NCBI GenBank assembly: GCA_945613785.1
Contig: CALZAJ010000074.1
Coordinates: 1 to 7,620 of the forward strand
DNA length: 7,620 bases
DNA from: an uncultured Verrucomicrobiota bacterium
GTDB taxonomy: Bacteria > Verrucomicrobiota > Kiritimatiellia > RFP12 > UBA1067
Direction: 5' to 3'
Part shown: positions 1 through 4,968 of the stretch, one piece after another
How positions within the stretch are numbered: the stretch's first letter is position 1
How the letters are laid out: each line of letters opens with the position of its first letter
Program-made: the position numbers and the translations under genes
Notes under the pieces: generated by a model
Told to the model about the DNA's origin: nothing
Database searches by the model: none
The model's input: only the letters and a program-made list of their open reading frames with translations

Positions 1-66
1 AGAGGTTGGAGTTGCGCTCGACTATTCAGCTAACTGGCAAACTCGGGTTATAGCACAAGCGGGAAC
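1..66. other. Left-edge non-coding stretch downstream of the AEC gene
   Basis: This short stretch lies after the stop codon of the minus-strand permease gene. It holds a leftward extended -10 match (listed separately) and no convincing start codon beyond it. Two plus-strand frames are open from the edge and close at 33 and 53, so the tail of a convergent plus-strand gene cannot be excluded, but nothing in those few residues is recognisable. Confidence 0.4.
47..55 (-). promoter_or_regulatory. Possible extended -10 promoter firing out of the window
   Basis: Read on the minus strand the sequence is TGC-TATAAC, a one-mismatch copy of the TGn-TATAAT box found before every transcription-unit head in this window. 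No ATG follows before the edge, and the TTG at 40-38 runs into a stop after four codons. If it is a real promoter, it serves an RNA gene or a gene whose start lies beyond the edge. Confidence 0.3.
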
Positions 67-1014
67 TCAAAGCACGGACATTGCAAAGGCGATGACAGGC
101 GGCATCGTCACGATGCTGACGAGCGTCGTCCCGCTGACCATGCCGACGGACATGTCCACGTCCGATCCGTAGCGTGCCGCGAACATCGAGGTCAGCGCCG
201 CGGTCGGCGCCGCGGACGAGACGACGAGCGCAAGCATCATCGAACGGTCGAGCGAAAGGACGTCACGCAACAGGCAGAGGACGCCGATGACCGCCAGCGG
301 ATAGGCCAGCAAACGGAAGGCGGACGCGACATAGGCCGCGGCGGACCGTAGGACGGGGCCCGGCTTTGCTCCGCACAGGTAATAGCCGATGATCAGCATC
401 GCCAACGGCGTGTTGAGGTCGGACAGAAACCGCACCGGCGTCGCCAGCACCGTCGGCAGTTGCGTCGAAGTGAAGAAAAGCGGAAGGCCAAGCGCCAGGC
501 CGACCGTGCCCGGATTGAGGAACATCGACTTGATCTCGGGGCCCATCAGCTGCTTCGTCGAGATGTTCTTCACCGTGCAGAGTCCCCAGCTCCAGATGAC
601 GACATTGAAGATGCCGACATAGACGACGCTGTAGAAGACGCCCACGTCCCCGAGCAGCGCCTGCGTCAGCGGAATGCCCATGAAGCCCGCATTCGAGAAG
701 ACCGCTGAGACGCGCAACACGTTCTTGGTGTGCGCCTTCGGATGATGGATGAGCAGATAGGAACAGACGATGGCGACCGCGTGCCCCAGCAACGCGGCAC
801 AAGCCGTGAAGCCAAGGCCCTTGAGCATGCCTGCGTCGAAAGGACGCTGAAAGGCCTGGATGACGATGGCCGGCGTCACGATGACGACAAGGATGTCCAC
901 GATGCCCTTGACCGACTCGGTAGTGAGCATCTTCACCTTCCGACAGACGAAGCCGACCGCCATCAACGCGAACAGCACGCCCACCTGCGTCGCCACGAGA
1001 ATGAGGTTATCCAT
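67..1014 (-). CDS. AEC family transporter (auxin efflux carrier-type permease)
   Basis: Predicted inner-membrane carrier of 315 residues, the normal length for bacterial AEC permeases, which export or exchange small organic acids such as malate or malonate; the substrate cannot be read here. The protein is hydrophobic throughout, with about ten membrane segments in two halves. Family landmarks are FSNAGFMGIP (about residues 106-115), NPGTVGLALG (167-176), NTPLAMLIIG (201-210) and AAPTAALTSMFAARYG (268-283); the Asn-Pro/Gly crossings are typical of the fold. I chose the ATG at 1014 because it begins the usual MDNLILVATQVG start; an in-frame ATG at 1053 would add a basic stretch inside the upstream gene. 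The start overlaps the end of the ATPase gene by 8 nt, implying translational coupling, and a GGGAG lies 10 nt upstream of it, one of the few Shine-Dalgarno-like sequences here. It has no promoter of its own. Confidence 0.9.
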   Translation of the reverse strand: MDNLILVATQVGVLFALMAVGFVCRKVKMLTTESVKGIVDILVVIVTPAIVIQAFQRPFDAGMLKGLGFTACAALLGHAVAIVCSYLLIHHPKAHTKNVLRVSAVFSNAGFMGIPLTQALLGDVGVFYSVVYVGIFNVVIWSWGLCTVKNISTKQLMGPEIKSMFLNPGTVGLALGLPLFFTSTQLPTVLATPVRFLSDLNTPLAMLIIGYYLCGAKPGPVLRSAAAYVASAFRLLAYPLAVIGVLCLLRDVLSLDRSMMLALVVSSAAPTAALTSMFAARYGSDVDMSVGMVSGTTLVSIVTMPPVIAFAMSVL

Positions 1015-2239
1015 TGAGGTCCAACTCCCGATTGAAGCAGCTCGGCGCCTCATCCATCCGATGGCAGATCATGATCGCCGTGACCTCCTTGTGCGCCTTC
1101 AGGTAGGCGCCGATCCGTCGGGCCGCACGACGCGCGACCTTCTCATCGAGATTCATGAACGGCTCGTCCAGGAGCAACAGCTCTGGCTTCCCCGACAGCG
1201 CGTCGTCCAACAGCTCCTCGGCGGACTTCCCGAGATAGGCCTGCATCTCCGGACTCACCATGCCGATCCGCCGACGAATCTTCGCCAGCTCGCACCCGAT
1301 GTCACGCGACTGACCGAACACCGTGACGTCCGCCGCGTAGGCAAGCGGACTGTCTCCCGTGATGAGCGCGAACAACGTCGTCTTGCCGCTGCCGTTCTCA
1401 CCACGGAGAATCCAGCGCTCGCCCTTCCTCACCGTCCACGAGAAATCCTTGAATAGGACGCGACCACCATAGGTCACATCAAGGCCGCGAATCTCAACGA
1501 CCGGAGCGGACGGCTTTCCCCGCCGACGCGACGCCCTCACCGTGCGCGCCGTAGCCGTCCCCTCCGGCTCCCGTAGACGCGGCGAACTCACAGCAGGAGT
1601 CGAAGACTTCTTCTCCGCCACCGACGCGGTCGGGACGCCGCGCCCGCTGATCTTGAGCCATTTGGCGACGCCGCACGGCAACTCGTCGTCATGGCGGCAA
1701 GCGACGAGAATCGCCGTGCCACGGTTGGCAAGCGCCTGGAGGACCTCGCGCAACTTGGCACGCTGCTTCACGTCGAGACCCGCGGCCGGATCGTCGAGGA
1801 CGAGCAGCCGAGGACCCTTCGCGAGGGCGCGCGCCAGGAGCGTCCGCCGCGTCTCGCCATTCGAGAGCGCAATCACCAGCGACTCGCGCAACTTGCGCAA
1901 GTCCAGCAGACGCATCAGGAATTCCTTGCGTGCGTTGTAGGCCTTCTTCGATTCAGGACGCCGTGCGCCGATTTCAAAAGGATTGATCTCGTAAACGGAT
2001 TCGTAAGACAGGAAATCGTCGACCGTCTTTCCCTCGTCCTCGTAGTAACGTGCCGCCGGCCAGCCGCCCGAGCGCTGTGCCTCGCCCGCATGCTGGGCGA
2101 AGCTGAGCAAAGAGGAAATCTCCTCCAGGTCGTCCCGACGGACGACACGCGCACACCAGGCGCTGCGTGCTGCCGCGTCCGTGCCGGTCACCGCCCAGAT
2201 TTCGCCCGGGGCGATGTCGAGTTCTTCGGTGATTTTCAC
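1007..2239 (-). CDS. Double ABC ATPase, ModF/PhrA-like, asymmetric and shortened
   Basis: Soluble protein of 410 residues with two ABC nucleotide-binding domains and no membrane segment. The first half (about 1-200) carries the run YEINPFEIGARRPES (84-97) familiar from PhrA/ModF proteins. It has a signature LSNGE (125-129) and a Walker B LLVLDDP (145-151) with Asp where the catalytic Glu is expected. Its P-loop is ruined: GTDAAARS (19-26) has Arg in place of Lys and no Gly pair. The second half (about 247-410) has a perfect P-loop GENGSGKTT (280-288), Walker B LLLLDEP (354-360) and an H-loop His (393). However, only about 20 residues separate VSPEMQ (328-333) from Walker B, so the helical subdomain and signature motif are absent. 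Family members are usually nearer 480-500 residues. The start is a GTG at 2239, close behind a -10 box. It overlaps the permease gene by 8 nt. The role is unknown; molybdate-linked or photorepair labels are historical. Confidence 0.85.
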   Translation of the reverse strand: MKITEELDIAPGEIWAVTGTDAAARSAWCARVVRRDDLEEISSLLSFAQHAGEAQRSGGWPAARYYEDEGKTVDDFLSYESVYEINPFEIGARRPESKKAYNARKEFLMRLLDLRKLRESLVIALSNGETRRTLLARALAKGPRLLVLDDPAAGLDVKQRAKLREVLQALANRGTAILVACRHDDELPCGVAKWLKISGRGVPTASVAEKKSSTPAVSSPRLREPEGTATARTVRASRRRGKPSAPVVEIRGLDVTYGGRVLFKDFSWTVRKGERWILRGENGSGKTTLFALITGDSPLAYAADVTVFGQSRDIGCELAKIRRRIGMVSPEMQAYLGKSAEELLDDALSGKPELLLLDEPFMNLDEKVARRAARRIGAYLKAHKEVTAIMICHRMDEAPSCFNRELDLNG

Positions 2240-2247
2240 GGAGGCCT

Positions 2248-2256
2248 ATTATACCA
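2248..2256 (-). promoter_or_regulatory. Extended -10 promoter of the ATPase-permease operon
   Basis: The minus strand reads TGG-TATAAT, then eight nucleotides (AGGCCTCC), then the GTG start codon at 2239. The whole 23-bp gap to the preceding gene is used by it. No -35 box stands at the normal distance, as extended -10 promoters allow. Initiation 6-8 nt after the box would place the 5' end within a base or two of the start codon. Confidence 0.7.
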
Positions 2257-2262
2257 CGCGTG

Positions 2263-3366
2263 TCAAAGCGCGGCGGCAATAGAAGTCACGGCCTTGCGGG
2301 CCGTCGCAAAGGCGAGCGTCAGGTTGTAGCCGCCGGTCGGACCGTCGATGTCCAAGACCTCGCCGGCGAAATAGAGATGGGGTACCTTCCGGGACTCCAT
2401 CGTCCGCGGATCGACGTCGTCAAGCGACACGCCGCCGATGGTGACGATCGCCTCCTTCACGGGACGCGGCGGCAGCCCCTTGAACTGCAACCGCTCATGC
2501 TCGAACCAGACCTCCAGCGTCAGGGACGCGCGCAGGCGGTCCTCCTGTCCGCGAATGCCGGATGTGCGGATGTAATGCTCGATGAACCGCTGACAGTTGT
2601 AAACCGCCGCACCGGAGAGCCCGAACGACTCGCAGTCCACTTCGCCACGATAGTCGAAGAGCGTCGCGCCGTCGGCGCTGATCACCTTGGCGCGGCCCTC
2701 TTCGAAACGCCGTCCCGCGAGACGCGTGATGCGCGGATCCGACGTCTCCATGCCGATGAGACCGGGACGGTACGGGACGAGCTCGTGGCCGAGTTCGCGC
2801 GCGAAGTTCTGTCCGTCTCCCACGGACCCGAGCTTCGGGTAGCTGACGCCACCCGTCGCGAGAAGGACGTTCTCGGCCCAGAGCGTGAAGTTCTTCGTCG
2901 CGACGATGAAACCGTTCTTCTGCGGCTGGATGCCCGTCACCGCACAATTGGTCAGCACCGGCGTCTCGCTGTCACGCAAGAGATCGCCGAATGCATGGAC
3001 AATCGTCGTGGCCTTGCCATCCGCGGGAAACATGCGCGCATCGGCCATGCGACGCAGCGGAACGTTGAGCGACTTGAAGCCCTGGATGATCTTGCGCGGC
3101 GAACACTCACGGATGGCCTGAGCGACGAAATCGCGTGCCTTCGTGTCACGCGCCGAGACGAGGTCGGAGAGAAACTGGTCCGCCGAAATGTCCTTGGTGA
3201 AGTTGCAACGTCCGTTCGCAGTCATCAGCACCTTGGAGCCGAGACGTGCCTTGCGTTCGATCAGCACGGCAGGAACCTTGCGTTCCGCGGCAATCGCCGC
3301 GGCGAACATGCCGGCCGCACCGCCGCCGACGATCGCCAGTTTGACAGGAGAGTGTTTAAGCGCCAT
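2263..3366 (-). CDS. FAD-dependent oxidoreductase, YhiN/HI0933 family
   Basis: Cytosolic flavoprotein of 367 residues in the HI0933/YhiN family (often labelled aminoacetone oxidase-like or BaiN-like), whose physiological substrates are mostly unsettled. The N-terminal dinucleotide-binding loop is GGGAAG (14-19). Then come the family signature TANGRCNFT (49-57), LLATGGVSYPKLGSVGDG (168-185), and a C-terminal flavin-closing segment FAGEVLDIDGPTGGYNLTLA (333-352). The domain between SGAAVYN (251-257) and the VTIGGV strand (308-313) is only about 50 residues, roughly half of what I recall for E. coli YhiN, so the helical insert over the active site appears cut back. I chose the ATG at 3366: the reading frame stays open to 3525, but the extension would run into the neighbouring gene and has no conserved character, and the -10 box lies just before 3366. 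The stop is 23 nt ahead of the ATPase start. Confidence 0.88.
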   Translation of the reverse strand: MALKHSPVKLAIVGGGAAGMFAAAIAAERKVPAVLIERKARLGSKVLMTANGRCNFTKDISADQFLSDLVSARDTKARDFVAQAIRECSPRKIIQGFKSLNVPLRRMADARMFPADGKATTIVHAFGDLLRDSETPVLTNCAVTGIQPQKNGFIVATKNFTLWAENVLLATGGVSYPKLGSVGDGQNFARELGHELVPYRPGLIGMETSDPRITRLAGRRFEEGRAKVISADGATLFDYRGEVDCESFGLSGAAVYNCQRFIEHYIRTSGIRGQEDRLRASLTLEVWFEHERLQFKGLPPRPVKEAIVTIGGVSLDDVDPRTMESRKVPHLYFAGEVLDIDGPTGGYNLTLAFATARKAVTSIAAAL

Positions 3367-3372
3367 GCGGAT

Positions 3373-3381
3373 ATTATACCA
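3373..3381 (-). promoter_or_regulatory. Extended -10 promoter of the flavoprotein gene
   Basis: The minus strand reads TGG-TATAAT, six nucleotides (ATCCGC), then ATG at 3366. It lies in the 31-bp gap after the preceding gene. No -35 match or Shine-Dalgarno is visible. The spacing predicts a transcript starting on or next to the ATG. Confidence 0.7.
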
Positions 3382-3397
3382 CGAACGGACCCTCCGC

Positions 3398-3913
3398 TTA
3401 GCGCAAGCGCAGACAGAAACCTGTCCGCGGCGGATCGTCCCCGTAGACCGTGAGGTGACTGATCCCCCAGGCTGTCCTTCCGCCCTGCTCAAGCGAGATC
3501 CTGAAGGAATCGACTTTCGCCCCATAGGGCCACGACAGCGTCTGTGAAACGAAGATGTTCTTCGTCGGCGAATAAGCGCAGTATCTCACGTGATTGGTGA
3601 GCTCGACACCGGCCCGGATCGGCGTGAACGTCAGCCGACGCAGCGCGTTGGACGAGGACACCGTCTGCAGGACGACGCGCGTCACAGGCGCCGGATAGAC
3701 GGGCGATTTGGCCCAGCTCTCCTGTACGTTGAACCGCAGCGCGTTGCGATAGGACTTCCCGTAGTTCGTCACCAAATTTACGCTCCAGCCGAGTTCCGCG
3801 ACATCCGTCTCCGGCCGGCCGAGAGAAATGACATCAACCTCACTCATGAAGGCCGCACGAAGGCCGACGTTCAGGAGCGAGAGCGAGAGGACAATGAATG
3901 TTTTTTTGGGCAT
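3398..3913 (-). CDS. Small predicted exported protein of unknown function
   Basis: Protein of 171 residues that I do not recognise as a named family. It opens with a signal peptide: PKK, then a hydrophobic run FIVLSLSLLNVGLRAAF (residues 6-22) ending in a plausible cleavage region. The remainder is polar and probably beta-strand-rich, with alternating aromatic and Thr/Ser residues and two Cys (about 114 and 168) that might form a disulfide. The C-terminal segment FRISLEQGGRTAWGISHLTV (about 139-158) recalls the strand modules at the ends of many secreted proteins of Lentisphaerae/Kiritimatiellae; that is an impression, not a family assignment. The start at 3913 is preferred over the in-frame ATG at 3931, because the latter overlaps the -10 box and would put six residues ahead of the signal peptide. 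It sits alone between two promoters. Confidence 0.65.
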   Translation of the reverse strand: MPKKTFIVLSLSLLNVGLRAAFMSEVDVISLGRPETDVAELGWSVNLVTNYGKSYRNALRFNVQESWAKSPVYPAPVTRVVLQTVSSSNALRRLTFTPIRAGVELTNHVRYCAYSPTKNIFVSQTLSWPYGAKVDSFRISLEQGGRTAWGISHLTVYGDDPPRTGFCLRLR

Positions 3914-3921
3914 AGTCGCGC

Positions 3922-3930
3922 ATTCTACCA
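3922..3930 (-). promoter_or_regulatory. Extended -10 promoter of the small exported protein gene
   Basis: The minus strand reads TGG-TAGAAT, eight nucleotides (GCGCGACT), then ATG at 3913. It differs from the other copies by one base in the hexamer (T to G at position 3). The upstream in-frame ATG at 3931 overlaps this box, which argues against that start. Confidence 0.55.
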
Positions 3931-3951
3931 TACGCGACCCCCGTTTGGATC

Positions 3952-3973
3952 AGTGGTCTAGACCACTTTTTTT
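3952..3973 (+). terminator. Perfect palindrome followed by a T run
   Basis: AGTGGTCTAGACCACT (3952-3967) is a perfect 16-nt palindrome followed by T at 3967-3973. As RNA it folds into a 6-bp stem with a CTAG loop. The T tract is on the plus strand, so as an intrinsic terminator it works rightward, yet both flanking genes read leftward and the T run overlaps the stop codon of the hydrolase gene. It may stop antisense transcription, or end the hydrolase message as a hairpin without a U tract, or be a protein-binding site. Confidence 0.4.
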
Positions 3974-4580
3974 ACATGACGTAAGGATTGCCGTCCTGCT
4001 CGTCACCAATTGTCGTGAACATGCCATGCCCCGGAATGACGATCGTATCCCGCGGCAACTCCATCAGCTTCTTCAGCGAAGCAAGCATCTCAGGCATGCT
4101 GCCGCCCGGGAAATCCGTGCGCCCGATGGACCGCGCGAAAAGAGTGTCGCCAGAAAGGAGCAGCTTATCCTCGGACAGATAATAGCAAATGCCGCCGGGC
4201 GTGTGGCCGGGCGTGTGGAGGACCTTCAGCTCGGGAAGTTCCAGCGAAATGTCGTCGGCCTCGCGAAGATTCGCCGGCGTGCCGATGGACGCGTATTCAC
4301 TCGGCATCTGGTTGAACGGATGACCGAACATCTTGCGATCCGCCGAATGCACGTAGACCGGCAGCTCAGGAAACGCCTTCTGCAGCGCGGCAATGCCCGT
4401 GATGTGATCGAAGTGCGCATGCGTCAGGAGAATGGCGGCAGGCTCAAGTCCCTTCTTCGCCAACAATCCAATGATGCGCTCGCCTTCCTGCCCGGGATCG
4501 ACAATGTAAGCCTTCCCCTCCTTCGACAGAATGGAGCAGTTCACCTCGTAGCTTCCAACGGCAATAGTCAGTCTTTCCAT
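3972..4580 (-). CDS. Metallo-beta-lactamase-fold hydrolase, glyoxalase II-like
   Basis: Cytosolic hydrolase of 202 residues, a compact single-domain member of the glyoxalase II-like branch. The binuclear metal site is complete: THAHFDH (53-59), His in TPGHTPGG (H126), Asp in SGDTLF (D145) and His in PGHG (H185). Gly-Arg-Thr-Asp in SIGRTDFPGG (151-160) is typical of the short hydroxyacylglutathione-hydrolase-like proteins. The C-terminal helical domain that binds glutathione in true glyoxalase II is missing, so the substrate is probably another thioester or small ester. The ATG at 4580 starts a canonical first strand (MERLTIAVGSYEVNCSIL) and stands directly behind its -10 box, with no Shine-Dalgarno at normal distance. 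The gene forms its own transcription unit. Confidence 0.9.
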   Translation of the reverse strand: MERLTIAVGSYEVNCSILSKEGKAYIVDPGQEGERIIGLLAKKGLEPAAILLTHAHFDHITGIAALQKAFPELPVYVHSADRKMFGHPFNQMPSEYASIGTPANLREADDISLELPELKVLHTPGHTPGGICYYLSEDKLLLSGDTLFARSIGRTDFPGGSMPEMLASLKKLMELPRDTIVIPGHGMFTTIGDEQDGNPYVM

Positions 4581-4586
4581 ACCCCT

Positions 4587-4595
4587 AGTATAACA
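4587..4595 (-). promoter_or_regulatory. Extended -10 promoter of the hydrolase gene
   Basis: The minus strand reads TGT-TATACT, six nucleotides (AGGGGT), then ATG at 4580. The AGGGG could pass for a Shine-Dalgarno, but it is only one base from the ATG and would lie upstream of or at the expected transcription start. Confidence 0.65.
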
Positions 4596-4613
4596 TAAAT
4601 GGCCGGATCACAA

Positions 4614-4677
4614 GCCAAAGGAGAAACGTGTACTCGGTCGCGAGTACAGAAACGTGCGCACCCGTGTTGCCAAAGGA
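4614..4677. repeat. Dyad flanked by two nested pairs of 9-nt direct repeats
   Basis: GTACTCGGTCGCGAGTAC (4630-4647) is a 7-bp inverted repeat around GTCG. It is bracketed by direct repeats AGAAACGTG (4622-4630 and 4648-4656), and outside those by GCCAAAGGA (4614-4622 and 4669-4677). The dyad centre is about 58 bp upstream of the expected transcription start of the hydrolase gene, a usual place for an activator site. It could equally be a remnant of a small element. No gene overlaps it. Confidence 0.45.
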
Positions 4678-4683
4678 TTCCCA

Positions 4684-4713
4684 AAACAAAAAAACTCAGC
4701 TTTCGCTGAGTTT
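4684..4713 (-). terminator. Intrinsic terminator of the tRNA operon
   Basis: Read leftward the RNA has a 9-bp stem AAACTCAGC/GCTGAGTTT closed by a GAAA tetraloop (4692-4713), running straight into a T-rich tail (T7, G, T4). It begins 13 nt after the CCA of the tRNA-Gln gene and is in the right orientation to end the tRNA transcript. Confidence 0.85.
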
Positions 4714-4725
4714 CTTCCTTTGTAA

Positions 4726-4799
4726 TGGTTGCCTCGCAGGGACTCGAACCCCAACAAGCAGAATCAGAATCTGCGGTGCTACCATTACACCACGAGGCA
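4726..4799 (-). tRNA. tRNA-Gln (anticodon CUG)
   Basis: The minus strand folds as a cloverleaf. The acceptor is TGCCTCG/CGAGGCA, seven perfect pairs with U1-A72, a pair typical of glutamine tRNAs. The anticodon stem GCAGA/TCTGC closes the loop TTCTGAT with CTG at positions 34-36, reading CAG. The T arm carries the TTCGAGT loop. CCA is encoded (4728-4726) after an A discriminator. It is the second gene of a two-tRNA transcript, 21 bp after tRNA-Asp. Confidence 0.93.
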
Positions 4800-4820
4800 A
4801 TCTCGTTTGACCTTCCGTAC

Positions 4821-4897
4821 TGGCGGGGTCGACGGGGCTCGAACCCGCAACCCCCGGATCGACAGTCCAGTGCGCTAACCAATTGCGCCACAACCCC
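4821..4897 (-). tRNA. tRNA-Asp (anticodon GUC)
   Basis: The minus strand gives the acceptor GGGGTTG/CGACCCC with one G-U pair, a D arm with GGTTAG, and the anticodon stem CTGGA/TCCGG around the loop CTGTCGA, so the anticodon is GTC, reading GAC/GAU. The T arm has the TTCGAGC loop. The discriminator is G73, as expected for tRNA-Asp, and CCA is encoded (4823-4821). It is the first gene of the tRNA pair. Confidence 0.95.
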
Positions 4898-4918
4898 GTG
4901 TTCCAGAAAGTGATTAAT

Positions 4919-4927
4919 AGTATATCA
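4919..4927 (-). promoter_or_regulatory. Extended -10 promoter of the tRNA pair
   Basis: The minus strand reads TGA-TATACT. A weak TTGCGC stands 18 bp upstream as a possible -35. The 5' end of mature tRNA-Asp is 21 nt downstream, leaving about 14 nt of leader for RNase P to remove. Finding the same box before a tRNA transcript supports the identification of all these boxes as transcription promoters and not translation signals. Confidence 0.65.
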
Positions 4928-4968
4928 CAACTGGCTTCCACCGCGCAAGGGGGAATTTTGAAAAATTT

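Noticed and set aside
1..40. Possible partial tRNA at the left edge on the minus strand
   Set aside because: The segment has a D-arm-like stretch but no GG in the loop, a mismatch in the stem and no proper anticodon loop before the edge.
1..171. Plus-strand frame open from the left edge
   Set aside because: It runs deep into the antisense of the AEC gene and ends there; the first residues look vaguely like an outer-membrane strand but cannot be supported.
2261..2266. Perfect TTGACA on the minus strand near the ATPase promoter
   Set aside because: It is only 7 bp from the TATAAT, far too close for a -35 box, and overlaps the end of the flavoprotein gene.
2260..3453. 397-codon plus-strand open frame opposite the flavoprotein gene
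   Set aside because: It is a shadow of a gene with clear FAD-binding motifs on the other strand; the translation is Arg/Asp-rich without domain character. GC-rich coding DNA often leaves such frames open.
3367..3525. Longer N-terminus for the flavoprotein from an ATG at 3525
   Set aside because: It would overlap the exported protein gene by over 100 nt, adds a non-conserved basic stretch, and starts upstream of the -10 box.
3828..4598. 256-codon plus-strand frame opposite the hydrolase gene
   Set aside because: The minus strand carries a complete metal-binding motif set; the plus frame has none and spans the palindrome and a gene boundary.
4568..4941. Small open frames over the tRNA pair
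   Set aside because: They are read through tRNA genes and the terminator; such translations are a known annotation artifact.
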